Made by a program: the position numbers and the translations under genes. The notes below the pieces were generated by a model. The model saw nothing but the letters and a program-made list of their open reading frames with translations, made no database searches and had not been told where the DNA came from. Positions 22,183 through 30,635 of a DNA stretch of 64,000 bases are shown piece after piece. This DNA is from Rhodobacteraceae bacterium KLH11 (lineage in GTDB: Bacteria > Pseudomonadota > Alphaproteobacteria > Rhodobacterales > Rhodobacteraceae), in assembly GCA_000158135.1 (NCBI GenBank), contig DS999531.1, positions 2,846,008-2,910,007 of the forward strand, read 5' to 3'. Each line of letters begins with the position of its first letter. The first letter of the stretch is position 1.

Positions 22183-22689
22183 TCAGGCATCCTCGGGCAG
22201 AAAGACGAGGTCACTCACCGGCGCATCTGAACCTGCTTCGGTCAGCATCTGGTGCAATTGCCCGCGATGGTGGGTCTGGTGGTTGAACATGTGGATCACG
22301 CATTGCGCATAAGGCTTTGTAACGTCGCTTTCTTTCGCCGCCGAGTACCAGGTGAACAGGCCGCTCAGCTGGTCATCCCCCAGCGTGTCGGCCCAGGCAG
22401 AAATCCGCGCGTCAATTTCATCGCGCAGCGGCAGCCAGTCAGAAAGATCATCGCATATCGAGACGCTTTCAGGGATGCCACCACCCGGACCCGGCCCTTG
22501 ATCAAAACGGGAAATCCATATCCAGTCTCCCCAAAGCAGATGGTTGGCCGTTCCCATGATCGAGCCAAAAAATGCGTGACGATCCCTGACAAGAGATTTG
22601 TGGCTCAGACCTTGAAGAAAGCCGCTTAACTGGCTGTTCTGCCAACGATTGTAACGCGCCATTTCGCGCGCATAGGCACCGGTGATCAT
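22183..22689 (-). CDS. DinB-family protein
   Basis: A four-helix-bundle metalloprotein of the DinB/YfiT superfamily, 168 residues. The expected metal histidines can be placed in TANHLLWGDWIW and in HMFNHQTHHRGQLHQML. Relatives include thiol-dependent transferases, but the substrate here is unknown. It is coupled to both neighbours: its ATG shares a base with the DUF1326 stop (TGATG), and its stop lies beside the dmdA start. This tight packing suggests it is expressed with dmdA. Confidence 0.85.
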   Translation of the reverse strand: MITGAYAREMARYNRWQNSQLSGFLQGLSHKSLVRDRHAFFGSIMGTANHLLWGDWIWISRFDQGPGPGGGIPESVSICDDLSDWLPLRDEIDARISAWADTLGDDQLSGLFTWYSAAKESDVTKPYAQCVIHMFNHQTHHRGQLHQMLTEAGSDAPVSDLVFLPEDA

Positions 22690-23393
22690 CACTTTGGTCC
22701 GCGCCAGTCGATCGGACAGATCTCGGCCGATTTACCTCCAAAATCCCACACGCGACCATAATCGCGCACTTTGGATTTCGTCCCTTTCGCCACGATAATA
22801 TCCGGCCCCATCCAATATTTCGAATTCGAAACCATTACGGGATGTTCGGGGTCTTTCCCCGTCAGCATCTCAATCTCGCCCTGTATCTTGCGTCCGATCG
22901 TGATCCGGCGCTTGGCTCCGTCCCGTTCGATCTGAACCGGCGCGCGCTCGGCGCCGATGATATCGCTCACCAGCATTGTGAACAGTCCGGTCGTGCCGCC
23001 CGCCTGACCGCTGAAAATCTGCAACAACCCGTTGTAAGCCTTTCCACTGGCGCGCTCATCAACATAGGCGGCGACCTTCCACTGGCCCTCGCCCATACGG
23101 CCCGGAATATCGACCAGCAAGCCGACATTCAGCCCCGACAGGTCTTCGCCCTCATAATGGCCCTCGTCGATGACGATGCCCATCCAGGCATGGCAATACC
23201 CTTCAGTCGGAGGATGCGCACCCAGCGACACAACGCAGGGGCAGAATACATCGCACGAGCAGTTCAGGATCAATTCCCCCTTGATGGCCCAATCGGTGGG
23301 GCTCATCTCACGCCGCTTGGGGTTGGGCATCCGGCTATCGATCCTCTGGCTGATTGGCAGCCTGTCAGATTCCGATTTTCTGTTCTTTGCCAT
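22689..23393 (-). CDS. DUF1326 protein
   Basis: A cytoplasmic protein of 234 residues of unknown function. The N-terminal part has a cysteine cluster (Cys45, Cys47, Cys51, Cys53 in LNCSCDVFCPCVVS), which suggests metal binding. The start at 23393 has GGAGGA seven bases upstream. DUF1326 proteins are commonly encoded next to DUF2182 proteins, as here (the DUF2182 stop is four bases upstream), so the two probably act together. Confidence 0.85.
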   Translation of the reverse strand: MAKNRKSESDRLPISQRIDSRMPNPKRREMSPTDWAIKGELILNCSCDVFCPCVVSLGAHPPTEGYCHAWMGIVIDEGHYEGEDLSGLNVGLLVDIPGRMGEGQWKVAAYVDERASGKAYNGLLQIFSGQAGGTTGLFTMLVSDIIGAERAPVQIERDGAKRRITIGRKIQGEIEMLTGKDPEHPVMVSNSKYWMGPDIIVAKGTKSKVRDYGRVWDFGGKSAEICPIDWRGPK

Positions 23394-23397
23394 CAGC

Positions 23398-24189
23398 TTA
23401 TCCTCCGTATGCGATGTGATGAACAAACAGCGCGAAGCCGCCTGCGATCAGGATGAACCCCATCGGACGCGTAACCGCGTGTCCGATCTGGGGCAGTTTT
23501 TCCAAAACCATGAACAGGGTCGCCAGCCCCATCCATAACAAGCTCATGACGCCGCCAACAAAACCCAGAACCATGAAACCCCAGCAACAGCCGACGCAGA
23601 ATGCCCCCAGACCGATCCCCATCCGCAGACCACCGGCGAACCCGGTTTTCCAGTGACCCAGGAAATAAGTCATCGGCGCGTGGCAGACGCCATGGCAAAC
23701 CTCTTTCGCGCGGGTAAACTGGAACGCCCCCACTGCTATCAAAAGACCACCGGCCAGATACGGCGATCTGGCAATCCCCAGCATGTCGACCGCGCCACCG
23801 AACAACAGCCCAAGCTGCAACCCCGTGATCAGCGCGGCAAACCCAACCCAAACCACGAAATAGCCCAGCAGAACCCCCAGCCATCCGGCCCGCGTTCCAT
23901 TTGCGCTGCGGATCAGGTCGTCATAGCTGCGTAGCGTTGGTATCAGAGTGGGCAGCATCATTGCGGCCATCATGATCGCCCACATCCAGAACAGCGGGCC
24001 GAACTCGGCCATGGGCATATACATGTCCATACGCGGATCCATCGCCGCCATGGTCTGCCCCATCGGGCCGGGCCGGCCGATCCAGTCCAGATCCATATCG
24101 CGGCTCATGGTAAACATCATCCACCACGACCAAAGGATCGCGATATAGAAACCCAACCAAAGCGCGCTGCGGAAAACTGAGCGACTCAT
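23398..24189 (-). CDS. DUF2182 integral membrane protein
   Basis: A 263-residue inner-membrane protein with about six spans, described in databases as a predicted metal-binding membrane protein. The methionine-rich region MGQTMAAMDPRMDMYMPMAE and the CHGVCHAPM motif with Cys/His pairs would suit metal, perhaps copper, binding; this is inference. ATG at 24189 has GGGAGGG just upstream. It is the first gene of the DUF2182-DUF1326-dinB-dmdA-acuI run. Confidence 0.85.
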   Translation of the reverse strand: MSRSVFRSALWLGFYIAILWSWWMMFTMSRDMDLDWIGRPGPMGQTMAAMDPRMDMYMPMAEFGPLFWMWAIMMAAMMLPTLIPTLRSYDDLIRSANGTRAGWLGVLLGYFVVWVGFAALITGLQLGLLFGGAVDMLGIARSPYLAGGLLIAVGAFQFTRAKEVCHGVCHAPMTYFLGHWKTGFAGGLRMGIGLGAFCVGCCWGFMVLGFVGGVMSLLWMGLATLFMVLEKLPQIGHAVTRPMGFILIAGGFALFVHHIAYGG

Positions 24190-24221
24190 GTTTCCCTCCC
24201 GACTCAACTCTCTTGCTTTTC

Positions 24222-24249
24222 AAATGTCAGACTTTTAAATGTCAGACAA
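24222..24249. promoter_or_regulatory. Repeated operator-like sequence between DUF2182 and gntR
   Basis: AAATGTCAGAC occurs twice, at 24222-24232 and 24237-24247, a 15-base period. The second copy extends to the palindrome TGTC-A-GACA, which resembles FadR-group GntR operators (GTNNNAC core). It lies between the two divergent starts, so the GntR protein probably binds here and controls one or both directions. Confidence 0.6.
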
Positions 24250-24278
24250 ATAAAAAGTCGCACTCGTACAGAACAACC

Positions 24279-25010
24279 ATGAAAATCGACCCTCAAAACC
24301 CTGCTGATCTGTCCGCCCAAATTGCGCAGGCGATACGGGATGCGATCGTCTCGGGCCGTTTGATCGTCGATGAACGCCTGCCATCTGAATCCGAGCTGGC
24401 TGACCAGTTTCAGGTGTCACGCCCCACGGTTCGGGAGGCGTTAAAACGGCTTGCTGCTCAATCCCTTATCCGAACGCAGCGGGGCGCGACAGGTGGCGCT
24501 TTTGTCAATCGGCTGAGTTTTGAGGATGCCTATTCCCAGCAGATTACAACCTCTACGCTGTTGCTGTCGATGAATGCGGTCAATTTCGATACGGCGTGCG
24601 AGGCACGCTATGCGCTGGAACGCGCCTGCGCTGTCCTGTCGGCACAGCGCCGCACCGCTGATCAACTGGCGACCATGCGGGCCGAAATCTTTCGTCAGGC
24701 GCAACCGGGCCTCACCGATGAGGCATTCTGCGCCTCTGACGTCGCCTTTCACCGCGCACTGGTGGATGGTGCGGGGAATCCGGTGCTGTCGTATCAGCTT
24801 GCGGGTGCTGTCGAGGCTATGCAGCCCCTGATGAACATGATCACGTTCACCGCGCGATCACGCGAAGAGATCATTGCCCTGCACAGCAGCATCGCCGATG
24901 CGCTGGAAGCGCGGGAGGCGGCGCTGGTCGACACGGCTTTGGTCAAACTGGAAGCCTATACCCGACAATTGGCCCGGGATGTGGCCGCAAGACGGCGCAA
25001 AACAGGATGA
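24279..25010 (+). CDS. FadR-subfamily GntR regulator
   Basis: A 243-residue regulator with a GntR winged helix at residues 10-75 (LPSESELADQFQVSRPTVRE) and an FCD ligand-binding domain (CEARYALERACAVLSA, then DVAFHRALVDGAGNPVL with acidic and His metal ligands). FCD regulators sense small carboxylic acids. It starts MKIDPQNPADL and is divergent from the dmdA-containing operon, so a DMSP-derived acid is a reasonable but untested ligand. Confidence 0.88.
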   Translation: MKIDPQNPADLSAQIAQAIRDAIVSGRLIVDERLPSESELADQFQVSRPTVREALKRLAAQSLIRTQRGATGGAFVNRLSFEDAYSQQITTSTLLLSMNAVNFDTACEARYALERACAVLSAQRRTADQLATMRAEIFRQAQPGLTDEAFCASDVAFHRALVDGAGNPVLSYQLAGAVEAMQPLMNMITFTARSREEIIALHSSIADALEAREAALVDTALVKLEAYTRQLARDVAARRRKTG

Positions 25011-25124
25011 CCTCCCCCTGCCGTGATCAGCGTTTCAAGAACGATATCTGGAACTTAGACACTTTTCTTTGTGTTAAAAACAGCTAGGTTCGGAATAACC
25101 CACCAACAAGACGCGGAGATCATG

Positions 25125-25487
25125 ATGACCACAGCCCTTAATGTGATTGCCGCCTTGCTGACGATCGGCTTTGGCCTGTTCGGGTTTCTGGCCCCCGCCT
25201 TTACCGCCAATGCGCTGGATCTGGCACCGACCAAAAGCACCATGGGTCTGAGCGAGATGCGCGCCTCGGTCGGCGGGTTGTTCGTGGTTACGGGCGCCGC
25301 TGTGCTATGGCTCAACACACCGATGGCCTATGCCATGTTGGGGATTGTCTATGCCGGTGCGGCGCTGGGGCGGTTTGTCTCGGTCGCGGTGGATCACCCG
25401 CCTTTGATCAAAGCGCTGACATTTGGTGGAATCGAGCTTGTTCTGGCGCTCTGGCTGATCCTCACCAACATGAGCCGAGCATCGTAA
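25125..25487 (+). CDS. DUF4345-type small membrane protein
   Basis: A 120-residue protein with four hydrophobic spans, matching the layout of DUF4345 (unknown function). Family-like segments are LSEMRASVGGLFVVTGAAVL and IVYAGAALGRFVSVAVD. Two ATG codons abut at 25122 and 25125; GGAG at 25115-25118 is best spaced for 25125. It lies between gntR and ssrA with no partner gene on its strand close enough to suggest an operon. Confidence 0.7.
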   Translation: MTTALNVIAALLTIGFGLFGFLAPAFTANALDLAPTKSTMGLSEMRASVGGLFVVTGAAVLWLNTPMAYAMLGIVYAGAALGRFVSVAVDHPPLIKALTFGGIELVLALWLILTNMSRAS

Positions 25488-25527
25488 CTTACTGAAAAAT
25501 ATAAAAGGCACTTGCAGAAATCCAGAT

Positions 25528-25556
25528 TTGCATCCCGACGCATCCTGACCTATATA
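25528..25556 (+). promoter_or_regulatory. ssrA promoter
   Basis: TTGCAT at 25528-25533 and TATATA at 25551-25556 are exactly 17 bases apart. The expected start near 25563 falls at the foot of the GTCC-TTCG-GGAC hairpin that opens the tmRNA precursor. Confidence 0.65.
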
Positions 25557-25561
25557 TGATC

Positions 25562-25870
25562 TGTCCTTCGGGACTATGGACATAAACGCGCTCGTAATAA
25601 GCGGATCGGACCCGGGGGCGGTACCCGGCGGCTCCACCAATATCTTTCGTTTGAAGATCATGGGGCCGAAACAGGATCGACGAACGTCTAAAGGGGTTAG
25701 CTTTGTCTCGGCTGTCTGCCACCGTTACCGGCGAAAATAGTACAATTGCAAACGACAATCGTGCTCCGGTTGCAGTTGCTGCGTAAGCAGTAACAAGACC
25801 GAAATCTAAGCCCTTGCGCCTAGCCGCGTAAGGCGGGGTTCGCAGGTACCTGGCAACAGAAACCTGCATT
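25562..25870 (+). ncRNA. ssrA: Two-piece (permuted) tmRNA
   Basis: Rescues stalled ribosomes and tags the nascent protein. The permuted order of alphaproteobacteria is visible: the acceptor piece comes first, with a T arm (CCGGG-loop-CCCGG) and its 3' end GGCTCCACCA at about 25639; then a short spacer; then the coding piece starting GGGGCCG at 25662. GGGGCCG pairs fully with CGGCTCC of the acceptor piece (one G-U). The tag frame at 25748-25783 encodes ANDNRAPVAVAA followed by TAA. A closing helix GCAGGT/ACCTGC ends near 25867. The exact mature ends are estimates. Confidence 0.95.
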
Positions 25871-25969
25871 TTCCCTGTTATGTCTGTTTGTTGCCAATAC
25901 CTCATCTGGGATTCAGAGTTTATTCACTCTTATGAGCCATCTTTCTGCCTATGCGACAGGAGGGCTGAG

Positions 25970-26404
25970 ATGACGAATTCTGACAGGTTGAAAGCGTGGT
26001 ATTCGGAAGTCTGGGAAAAGGGCAATACAGACGCGATTGATCAGTTCTTTGCCCCGGATACGATGGCCGAAGGGCTGATCCCCGAAATGCAGGTTGGTGC
26101 GGATGATTTCCGTGATCTTGTCTCGGCCTTTCGTCACGTGCTGGGCGATATCACCGTTGATCTGCCCAAAATCATCGAAAACGGGGATTGGGTGTCCGGC
26201 ATCCTGCATGTCCGCACCTTCCGCGCAGATAACGGTGCCCCGCTGGAGGTGACCGGGCAGGTCATGGCGCGGTTCAAGGGGGACAAGATGGTTGAGGCGT
26301 ATAACCAGTTCGATTTCATCTCACTCTTTGAGCAACTGGGCCAGTTCCCGCAGGATACTCTGCCGGTTTGCATGACCGGGCAGCGGCTGGACTGGACGGG
26401 CTGA
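25970..26404 (+). CDS. SnoaL-like (NTF2 fold) protein
   Basis: A 144-residue cone-shaped NTF2-like protein, best matched to SnoaL-type polyketide cyclase/ester cyclase relatives. Seen are LKAWYSEVWEKGNTDAIDQF at the start and the later strand pattern EVTGQVMARFKGDKMVEAYN. No biosynthetic neighbours hint at a substrate, so the activity is unknown. The ATG at 25970 follows AGGAGGG by six to seven bases; an open frame continues upstream into ssrA but is not coding. Confidence 0.75.
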   Translation: MTNSDRLKAWYSEVWEKGNTDAIDQFFAPDTMAEGLIPEMQVGADDFRDLVSAFRHVLGDITVDLPKIIENGDWVSGILHVRTFRADNGAPLEVTGQVMARFKGDKMVEAYNQFDFISLFEQLGQFPQDTLPVCMTGQRLDWTG

Positions 26405-26418
26405 CGGCAATTGCCAAC

Positions 26419-26448
26419 TTGACCCATGCAAGCCTTCCACGCTAGCAG
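26419..26448 (+). promoter_or_regulatory. Possible promoter of the chrA leader
   Basis: TTGACC at 26419-26424 (five of six to consensus) and a weaker TAGCAG at 26443-26448 are 18 bases apart. The predicted start, about 26455, falls at the 5' arm of the structured leader. Confidence 0.35.
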
Positions 26449-26449
26449 A

Positions 26450-26573
26450 GGCGCGACGGGTTGGCTTGCGAACATCCCCTAAGGCGGCAGCCCGGGTTCG
26501 CATGTATCCCAAACAGCAGGGAAACATACGATGGCTGCCCTTGACGGGATGACACCCCAACCACTGTTGCGCC
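26450..26573 (+). ncRNA. Structured RNA upstream of chrA, class unknown
   Basis: Five helices nest in register in this 124-base stretch: GGCGCGAC/GTTGCGCC (26450-26457 with 26566-26573, one G-U), GGTTGG/CCAACC (26459-26464 with 26557-26562), CATCCC/GGGATG (26473-26478 with 26546-26551), GGCAGCC/GGCTGCC (26486-26492 with 26533-26539) and ATGTATCCC/GGGAAACAT (26502-26510 with 26519-26527, one mismatch) around an 8-base loop. No protein frame of note is present. It could be a chrA leader (riboswitch-like) or a stand-alone rod-shaped ncRNA. I do not recognise the class. Confidence 0.55.
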
Positions 26574-26652
26574 GGATGGGTACCGCCCGGGCGCGGGTTG
26601 AGTTGCCTCCATGCGAGACATTCTGTCAGGCCAATCCCGAGGGCCACGGGTT

Positions 26653-27903
26653 ATGACACCATCCTATCAAGAGCTTGTCAGGGTTTTTGGACGGATCGGG
26701 CTTTTGTCTTTCGGCGGGCCTGCAGCACAGATTTCGCTGATGCATCAGGAACTGGTTGAACGGCGTCCATGGCTGGATGAACAAACCTATCTGCGGGCCC
26801 TGTCGCTTTGCATGTTGTTGCCCGGCCCCGAAGCGATGCAACTTGCCACCTATGCCGGTTGGCGTTTACGCGGCGTGACCGGAGGGCTGATCGCCGGGGG
26901 TCTGTTTGTATTGCCGGGCGCGGTGGTAATCGCGGCTCTGGCGGCGCTCTATGCCGCATTTGGGGCGCTGCCTCTGGTGCAAGCCGGTTTTCTGGGCGTC
27001 AAGGCCACCGTTATCATCATCGTCCTGCAAGCCTTGCGAAATCTGTCACGCAAAGCGCTGACAGATGTCGAGCATCAGGTGATCGCGGGGCTTGGGTTTG
27101 TGGGTATTTTCGTCTTCAACCTGCCCTTTCCGCTGATCATCCTCTGTGCCGCGCTTTGGGGCTATGTCACCTCGAAAGCAGTTCCGCCCGAACCTGTCCA
27201 GACAAGCCCGAGCCTGAACAAACCGGTTCAAACAGCGCTTTTCTGGCTTACCCTGTGGCTTGGGCCTTTGGTTGTGCTGCATCTGAGCGGTCAGGACCTG
27301 CTCAGCGATCTGGGCTGGTTCTTTGCCCGTCTTGCGGTTGTCACCTTTGGCGGCGCTTATGCGGTACTGGCCTATATGACGCAGACCGTGGTCGACACCT
27401 ATCAGTGGATCAGCACGGATCAGATGATCGACGCATTGGGGCTGGCCGAAACCACCCCCGGCCCCCTCATCCTGGTGACGCAGTTTGTTGCCATGCTCAG
27501 CGGCCAGATTGCAGGCGGGGCGTCGCTGGCTGTTGCGGCAGGGCTGGTTGCGCTCTGGGCCACGTTTGTGCCCTGTTTTCTGTGGATATTCCTCGCCGCG
27601 CCCCACCTGGACAAAATCGCCGCCCGTCCGCGCCTTGGCGCTGCCATGCACGGGATCACGGCGGCTGTTGTCGGGGTGATTCTCAACCTGTCCGTGTGGT
27701 TCGGGCTGAATGTGCTGTTTGGCAGTATTGCCGGGTGGAACTGGGGGCCGTTCTCACTCCCCCTGCCCGACCTGACAACGCTGGATATCAAGGCGTTGGG
27801 TCTGACATGTGGTGCGGGCCTGTTGATATTTCGGCTAAAAACCGGTCTGGCAACCACATTGGCGGTGATGATTGCGGCCGGTATCGGATTGCAGGTTTTA
27901 TGA
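26653..27903 (+). CDS. chrA: Chromate transporter ChrA
   Basis: A CHR-superfamily inner-membrane transporter, 416 residues, the long two-domain form with two homologous halves: the first opens VFGRIGLLSFGGPAAQISLM, the second FARLAVVTFGGAYAVLAYM. Both halves carry the PGP-type motif (LPGPEAMQLATYAGWR and TTPGPLILVTQFV). ChrA exports chromate, probably by proton motive force. MTPSYQEL at 26653 matches family starts; an ATG at 26611 is in frame but poorly placed. No chrB is present nearby. Confidence 0.93.
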   Translation: MTPSYQELVRVFGRIGLLSFGGPAAQISLMHQELVERRPWLDEQTYLRALSLCMLLPGPEAMQLATYAGWRLRGVTGGLIAGGLFVLPGAVVIAALAALYAAFGALPLVQAGFLGVKATVIIIVLQALRNLSRKALTDVEHQVIAGLGFVGIFVFNLPFPLIILCAALWGYVTSKAVPPEPVQTSPSLNKPVQTALFWLTLWLGPLVVLHLSGQDLLSDLGWFFARLAVVTFGGAYAVLAYMTQTVVDTYQWISTDQMIDALGLAETTPGPLILVTQFVAMLSGQIAGGASLAVAAGLVALWATFVPCFLWIFLAAPHLDKIAARPRLGAAMHGITAAVVGVILNLSVWFGLNVLFGSIAGWNWGPFSLPLPDLTTLDIKALGLTCGAGLLIFRLKTGLATTLAVMIAAGIGLQVL

Positions 27904-27979
27904 TCAATACCGTCCGACACGGCCTTTCGTTTCCGTCCGAATCCCTTATGCTGAGGCGAACCACTTTCGAGGATCAAAC

Positions 27980-28447
27980 ATGTCGCAAGACATCGACTAC
28001 GGGAATCTGATGCACACTGCCATGCGTGGTCTGATCAAGACCGTGCTGACTGGCGTGTCTGAAACCGGCCTGCCGGGCGCGCATCATTTCTTCATCACAT
28101 TAGATACGCAGCATGAAGGGGTCGAACTGGCCGATTGGCTGCGCGAGCGCTATCCGGATGAAATGACAATTGTCATGCAGCACTGGTTTGAAAACCTGGA
28201 GGTCGGCGAGAACGGCTTTGCAATCACGCTGAATTTCGGGGACGCGCCCGAACCGCTTTACATCCCCTATCTGGCGATCAAGACCTTCGTCGATCCATCG
28301 GTTGAGTTCGGTTTGCGCTTTGAAGGCCCCGAGGATGAGGATGAAGATATTCACCTGACCGACGAGGCCCCGATTGAGGTCGATGTGGAAGAGCCAGAGC
28401 CGCAGCATGACGCGGATGTGGTTTCACTCGACAGCTTCCGCAAATAG
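27980..28447 (+). CDS. sspB: ClpXP adaptor SspB (alpha type)
   Basis: Delivers ssrA-tagged proteins to ClpXP. The 155-residue protein starts MSQDIDYGNLMHTAMRGLI and has the tag-binding core (HHFFITLDTQHEGVELADWL, EMTIVMQHWFENLEV, FGDAPEPLYIPYLAIKTFVD), then an acidic linker and a C-terminal tail (VSLDSFRK) that in this family docks on ClpX. The tmRNA gene lies 2.1 kb upstream, an unusual but logical linkage. The gene is followed by a terminator. Confidence 0.93.
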   Translation: MSQDIDYGNLMHTAMRGLIKTVLTGVSETGLPGAHHFFITLDTQHEGVELADWLRERYPDEMTIVMQHWFENLEVGENGFAITLNFGDAPEPLYIPYLAIKTFVDPSVEFGLRFEGPEDEDEDIHLTDEAPIEVDVEEPEPQHDADVVSLDSFRK

Positions 28448-28457
28448 CCCAAACCAG

Positions 28458-28485
28458 ACCCCGCTGATTGCGGGGTTTAGTTTTT
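28458..28485 (+). terminator. Terminator of sspB
   Basis: ACCCCGC (28458-28464) pairs with GCGGGGT (28470-28476) over a five-base loop, followed by TTAGTTTTT. It overlaps the 3' end of the convergent gene on the other strand. Confidence 0.85.
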
Positions 28486-29034
28486 CCTGAGGAACGTCTC
28501 GACCGAGCGGGATTTTACCCCATCCCGGAACCGCGAGAAGGACAGGTTCAGGCCACCCTCGGCCAGTGTCCGGTCAAACTGCTGCAACTCATACCCGCCA
28601 TTTTCGGCTATGAACAGCGAGAAGACCGTCAGCGTATTCCCTTCAATCCGACCCCAAACAAAGGGTTCCCCTTTCATCGGGTCCAGCGGCACCTCATGGC
28701 CAAACACGTTCCGCTTCATCGCGGCAGAATAGACATCCGGGCGATCCGAGCTCTGGAAATCAACCGAATATTTCTCATCCTTGATCCGCCCGTCCGCTTT
28801 ATAGCTGATCGTGGACCAACTGATATTGAAACCACCGCGAATCTCATGGATCGAAACGCTCATATCCCGCGGGGTTGAGGTTCCGTCTGAGTCGATCACC
28901 TCGGCCGAGCCGGTATAATCGCCCAAAAAAGGCGCGATATCGGCGGCATGGGCCTGCTGTACAAGGGCTGCCAGCCAGAGGCATGCAGCAAACGCGGCCA
29001 GATAAACTGACCGTCCCGGGAATGATAAGCGCAT
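28477..29034 (-). CDS. Secreted protein of unknown function
   Basis: A 185-residue protein with a clear Sec signal peptide: basic start, hydrophobic YLAAFAACLWLAALV, likely cleavage after AHA near residue 30. The mature part has DIAPFLGDYTGSAEVIDSD and many short beta-strand-like segments, so a periplasmic beta-barrel/lipocalin-like fold is possible. I recognise no family. A good ribosome site (GGAGG) and promoter precede the ATG. It is alone on its strand. Confidence 0.8.
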   Translation of the reverse strand: MRLSFPGRSVYLAAFAACLWLAALVQQAHAADIAPFLGDYTGSAEVIDSDGTSTPRDMSVSIHEIRGGFNISWSTISYKADGRIKDEKYSVDFQSSDRPDVYSAAMKRNVFGHEVPLDPMKGEPFVWGRIEGNTLTVFSLFIAENGGYELQQFDRTLAEGGLNLSFSRFRDGVKSRSVETFLRKN

Positions 29035-29063
29035 AGCAGCCTCCGTCGCGATTACACTTTACC

Positions 29064-29091
29064 ATTTTAACTCTAGCCCGCCGACGTACAA
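29064..29091 (-). promoter_or_regulatory. Promoter of the secreted protein gene
   Basis: On the minus strand TTGTAC (29086-29091) and TAAAAT (29064-29069) are 16 bases apart, 30 bases before the ATG at 29034. The rest of the gap to fumC (29092-29240) shows no clear gene; a tRNA-like run of bases near 29150-29210 does not fold as a tRNA. Confidence 0.5.
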
Positions 29092-29240
29092 TGGCACTGT
29101 TTTCGTTCATGGAAATTATTTCCGGCCCCGTCATCTATACCTTTGACCAACCCGCGTTTAAGGTGCGCGCAACTGGCCGATTGCGCCACAGCCTCGCTGC
29201 GGGTAAACGGCATACGACTGCATACCAGACGGAGTGACCG

Positions 29241-30635
29241 ATGTCCCAGACCCGCACCGAATCCGACAGCTTTGGCCCGCTTGAGGTGCCCGCCGACAAA
29301 TATTGGGGCGCGCAAACACAGCGTTCGATCATGAACTTTCCCATCGGCTGGGAAAAACAGCCTGTTGCCATCGTGCGCGCGCTGGGCGTGATCAAAAAGG
29401 CCTGTGCGATGGAAAACAAAGCAACCGGCAAGCTGGACGCGCAGGTTGCGGATGCGATCATACAGGCCGCCGGAGAGGTTATCGACGGCAAGTTCGACGA
29501 CAATTTCCCGCTGGTCGTCTGGCAAACCGGTTCCGGCACACAGTCCAACATGAACTCGAACGAAGTCATTGCGAACCGCGCGATTGAGATTCTGGGCGGC
29601 CAGATCGGATCGAAAGACCCGGTTCACCCAAACGATCACTGTAATATGGGGCAGTCGTCTAACGACACCTTCCCCACTGCCATGCATATCGCCACCGCGA
29701 TGAGCGTGCGCGACGTGCTGCTGCCGGGGCTTGAGAAACTGGCCCAGGCGCTGGAACAGAAGGCCGATGAGTTCAAGGATATCATCAAAATCGGGCGTAC
29801 CCATACGCAGGATGCGACGCCTCTGACTCTGGGTCAGGAATTCAGCGGCTATGCCCACCAGATCCGTCAGGGCATCGCCCGCGTGGATGCGGCCATGCCG
29901 GGGATCTACGAACTGGCACAGGGCGGTACTGCGGTTGGCACCGGGCTGAACACCCAAAACGGCTGGGGCGAGGCAGTGGCGGGCCATATGGCCCAGATTA
30001 CCGGCCTGCCCTTTGTCACCGCACCCAACAAGTTCGAGGCGCTGGCCGCCCATGACGCCATGGTCTTCCTGTCGGGCGCGTTGGCGACGATTGCGGGCAG
30101 CTGCTACAAGATCGCCAATGACATCCGCTTTCTGGGCTCGGGCCCCCGCTCGGGTCTGGGTGAGTTGATCCTGCCCGAGAACGAGCCCGGCTCATCCATC
30201 ATGCCCGGCAAGGTAAATCCGACGCAGGCCGAGGCGCTGACACAGGTCGCGGCCCATGTGATGGGCAACAACGCGGCAATGAACTTTGCCGGTTCGCAAG
30301 GCCATTTCGAACTGAACGTTTATAACCCGATGATGTCCTATAACCTGCTGCAATCGATCCAGCTGCTGGGCGATGCAACCGACAGCTTTACCGAACGCAT
30401 GTTGCTGGGCATCAAGGCCAACGAGCCGCGGATTGACAAGCTGATGAAGGAATCGCTGATGCTGGTGACCGCGCTAGCACCGACCATCGGTTATGACAAC
30501 GCCACCACCGTCGCCAAGACGGCGCATAAAAACGGGACCACCCTCAAGGAAGAGGCGATTGCACTGGGCTTTGTGGACGAGGCAACCTTTGACGCGGTCG
30601 TGCGCCCCGAACAGATGATCGGGCCCAGGGACTGA
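29241..30635 (+). CDS. fumC: Class II fumarate hydratase
   Basis: Interconverts fumarate and malate in the TCA cycle; iron-independent, homotetrameric. 464 residues. The family signature loop [13 protein letters not shown] with the catalytic serine lies near residue 317, and [13 protein letters not shown] and [13 protein letters not shown] are the other substrate-binding segments. The start ([13 protein letters not shown]) follows a GGAG-like site. The stop overlaps the next start as TGATG. Confidence 0.97.
   Translation: MSQTRTESDSFGPLEVPADKYWGAQTQRSIMNFPIGWEKQPVAIVRALGVIKKACAMENKATGKLDAQVADAIIQAAGEVIDGKFDDNFPLVVWQTGSGTQSNMNSNEVIANRAIEILGGQIGSKDPVHPNDHCNMGQSSNDTFPTAMHIATAMSVRDVLLPGLEKLAQALEQKADEFKDIIKIGRTHTQDATPLTLGQEFSGYAHQIRQGIARVDAAMPGIYELAQGGTAVGTGLNTQNGWGEAVAGHMAQITGLPFVTAPNKFEALAAHDAMVFLSGALATIAGSCYKIANDIRFLGSGPRSGLGELILPENEPGSSIMPGKVNPTQAEALTQVAAHVMGNNAAMNFAGSQGHFELNVYNPMMSYNLLQSIQLLGDATDSFTERMLLGIKANEPRIDKLMKESLMLVTALAPTIGYDNATTVAKTAHKNGTTLKEEAIALGFVDEATFDAVVRPEQMIGPRD

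Noticed and set aside
25039..25054. GAAC-N8-GAAC before the DUF4345 gene, considered as an SOS box
   Set aside because: The spacer is eight bases, not the seven required by the alphaproteobacterial LexA site.
29144..29225. tRNA-like sequence before fumC
   Set aside because: No complete cloverleaf: the D and T arms cannot be paired and there is no GTTCRA-type T loop.
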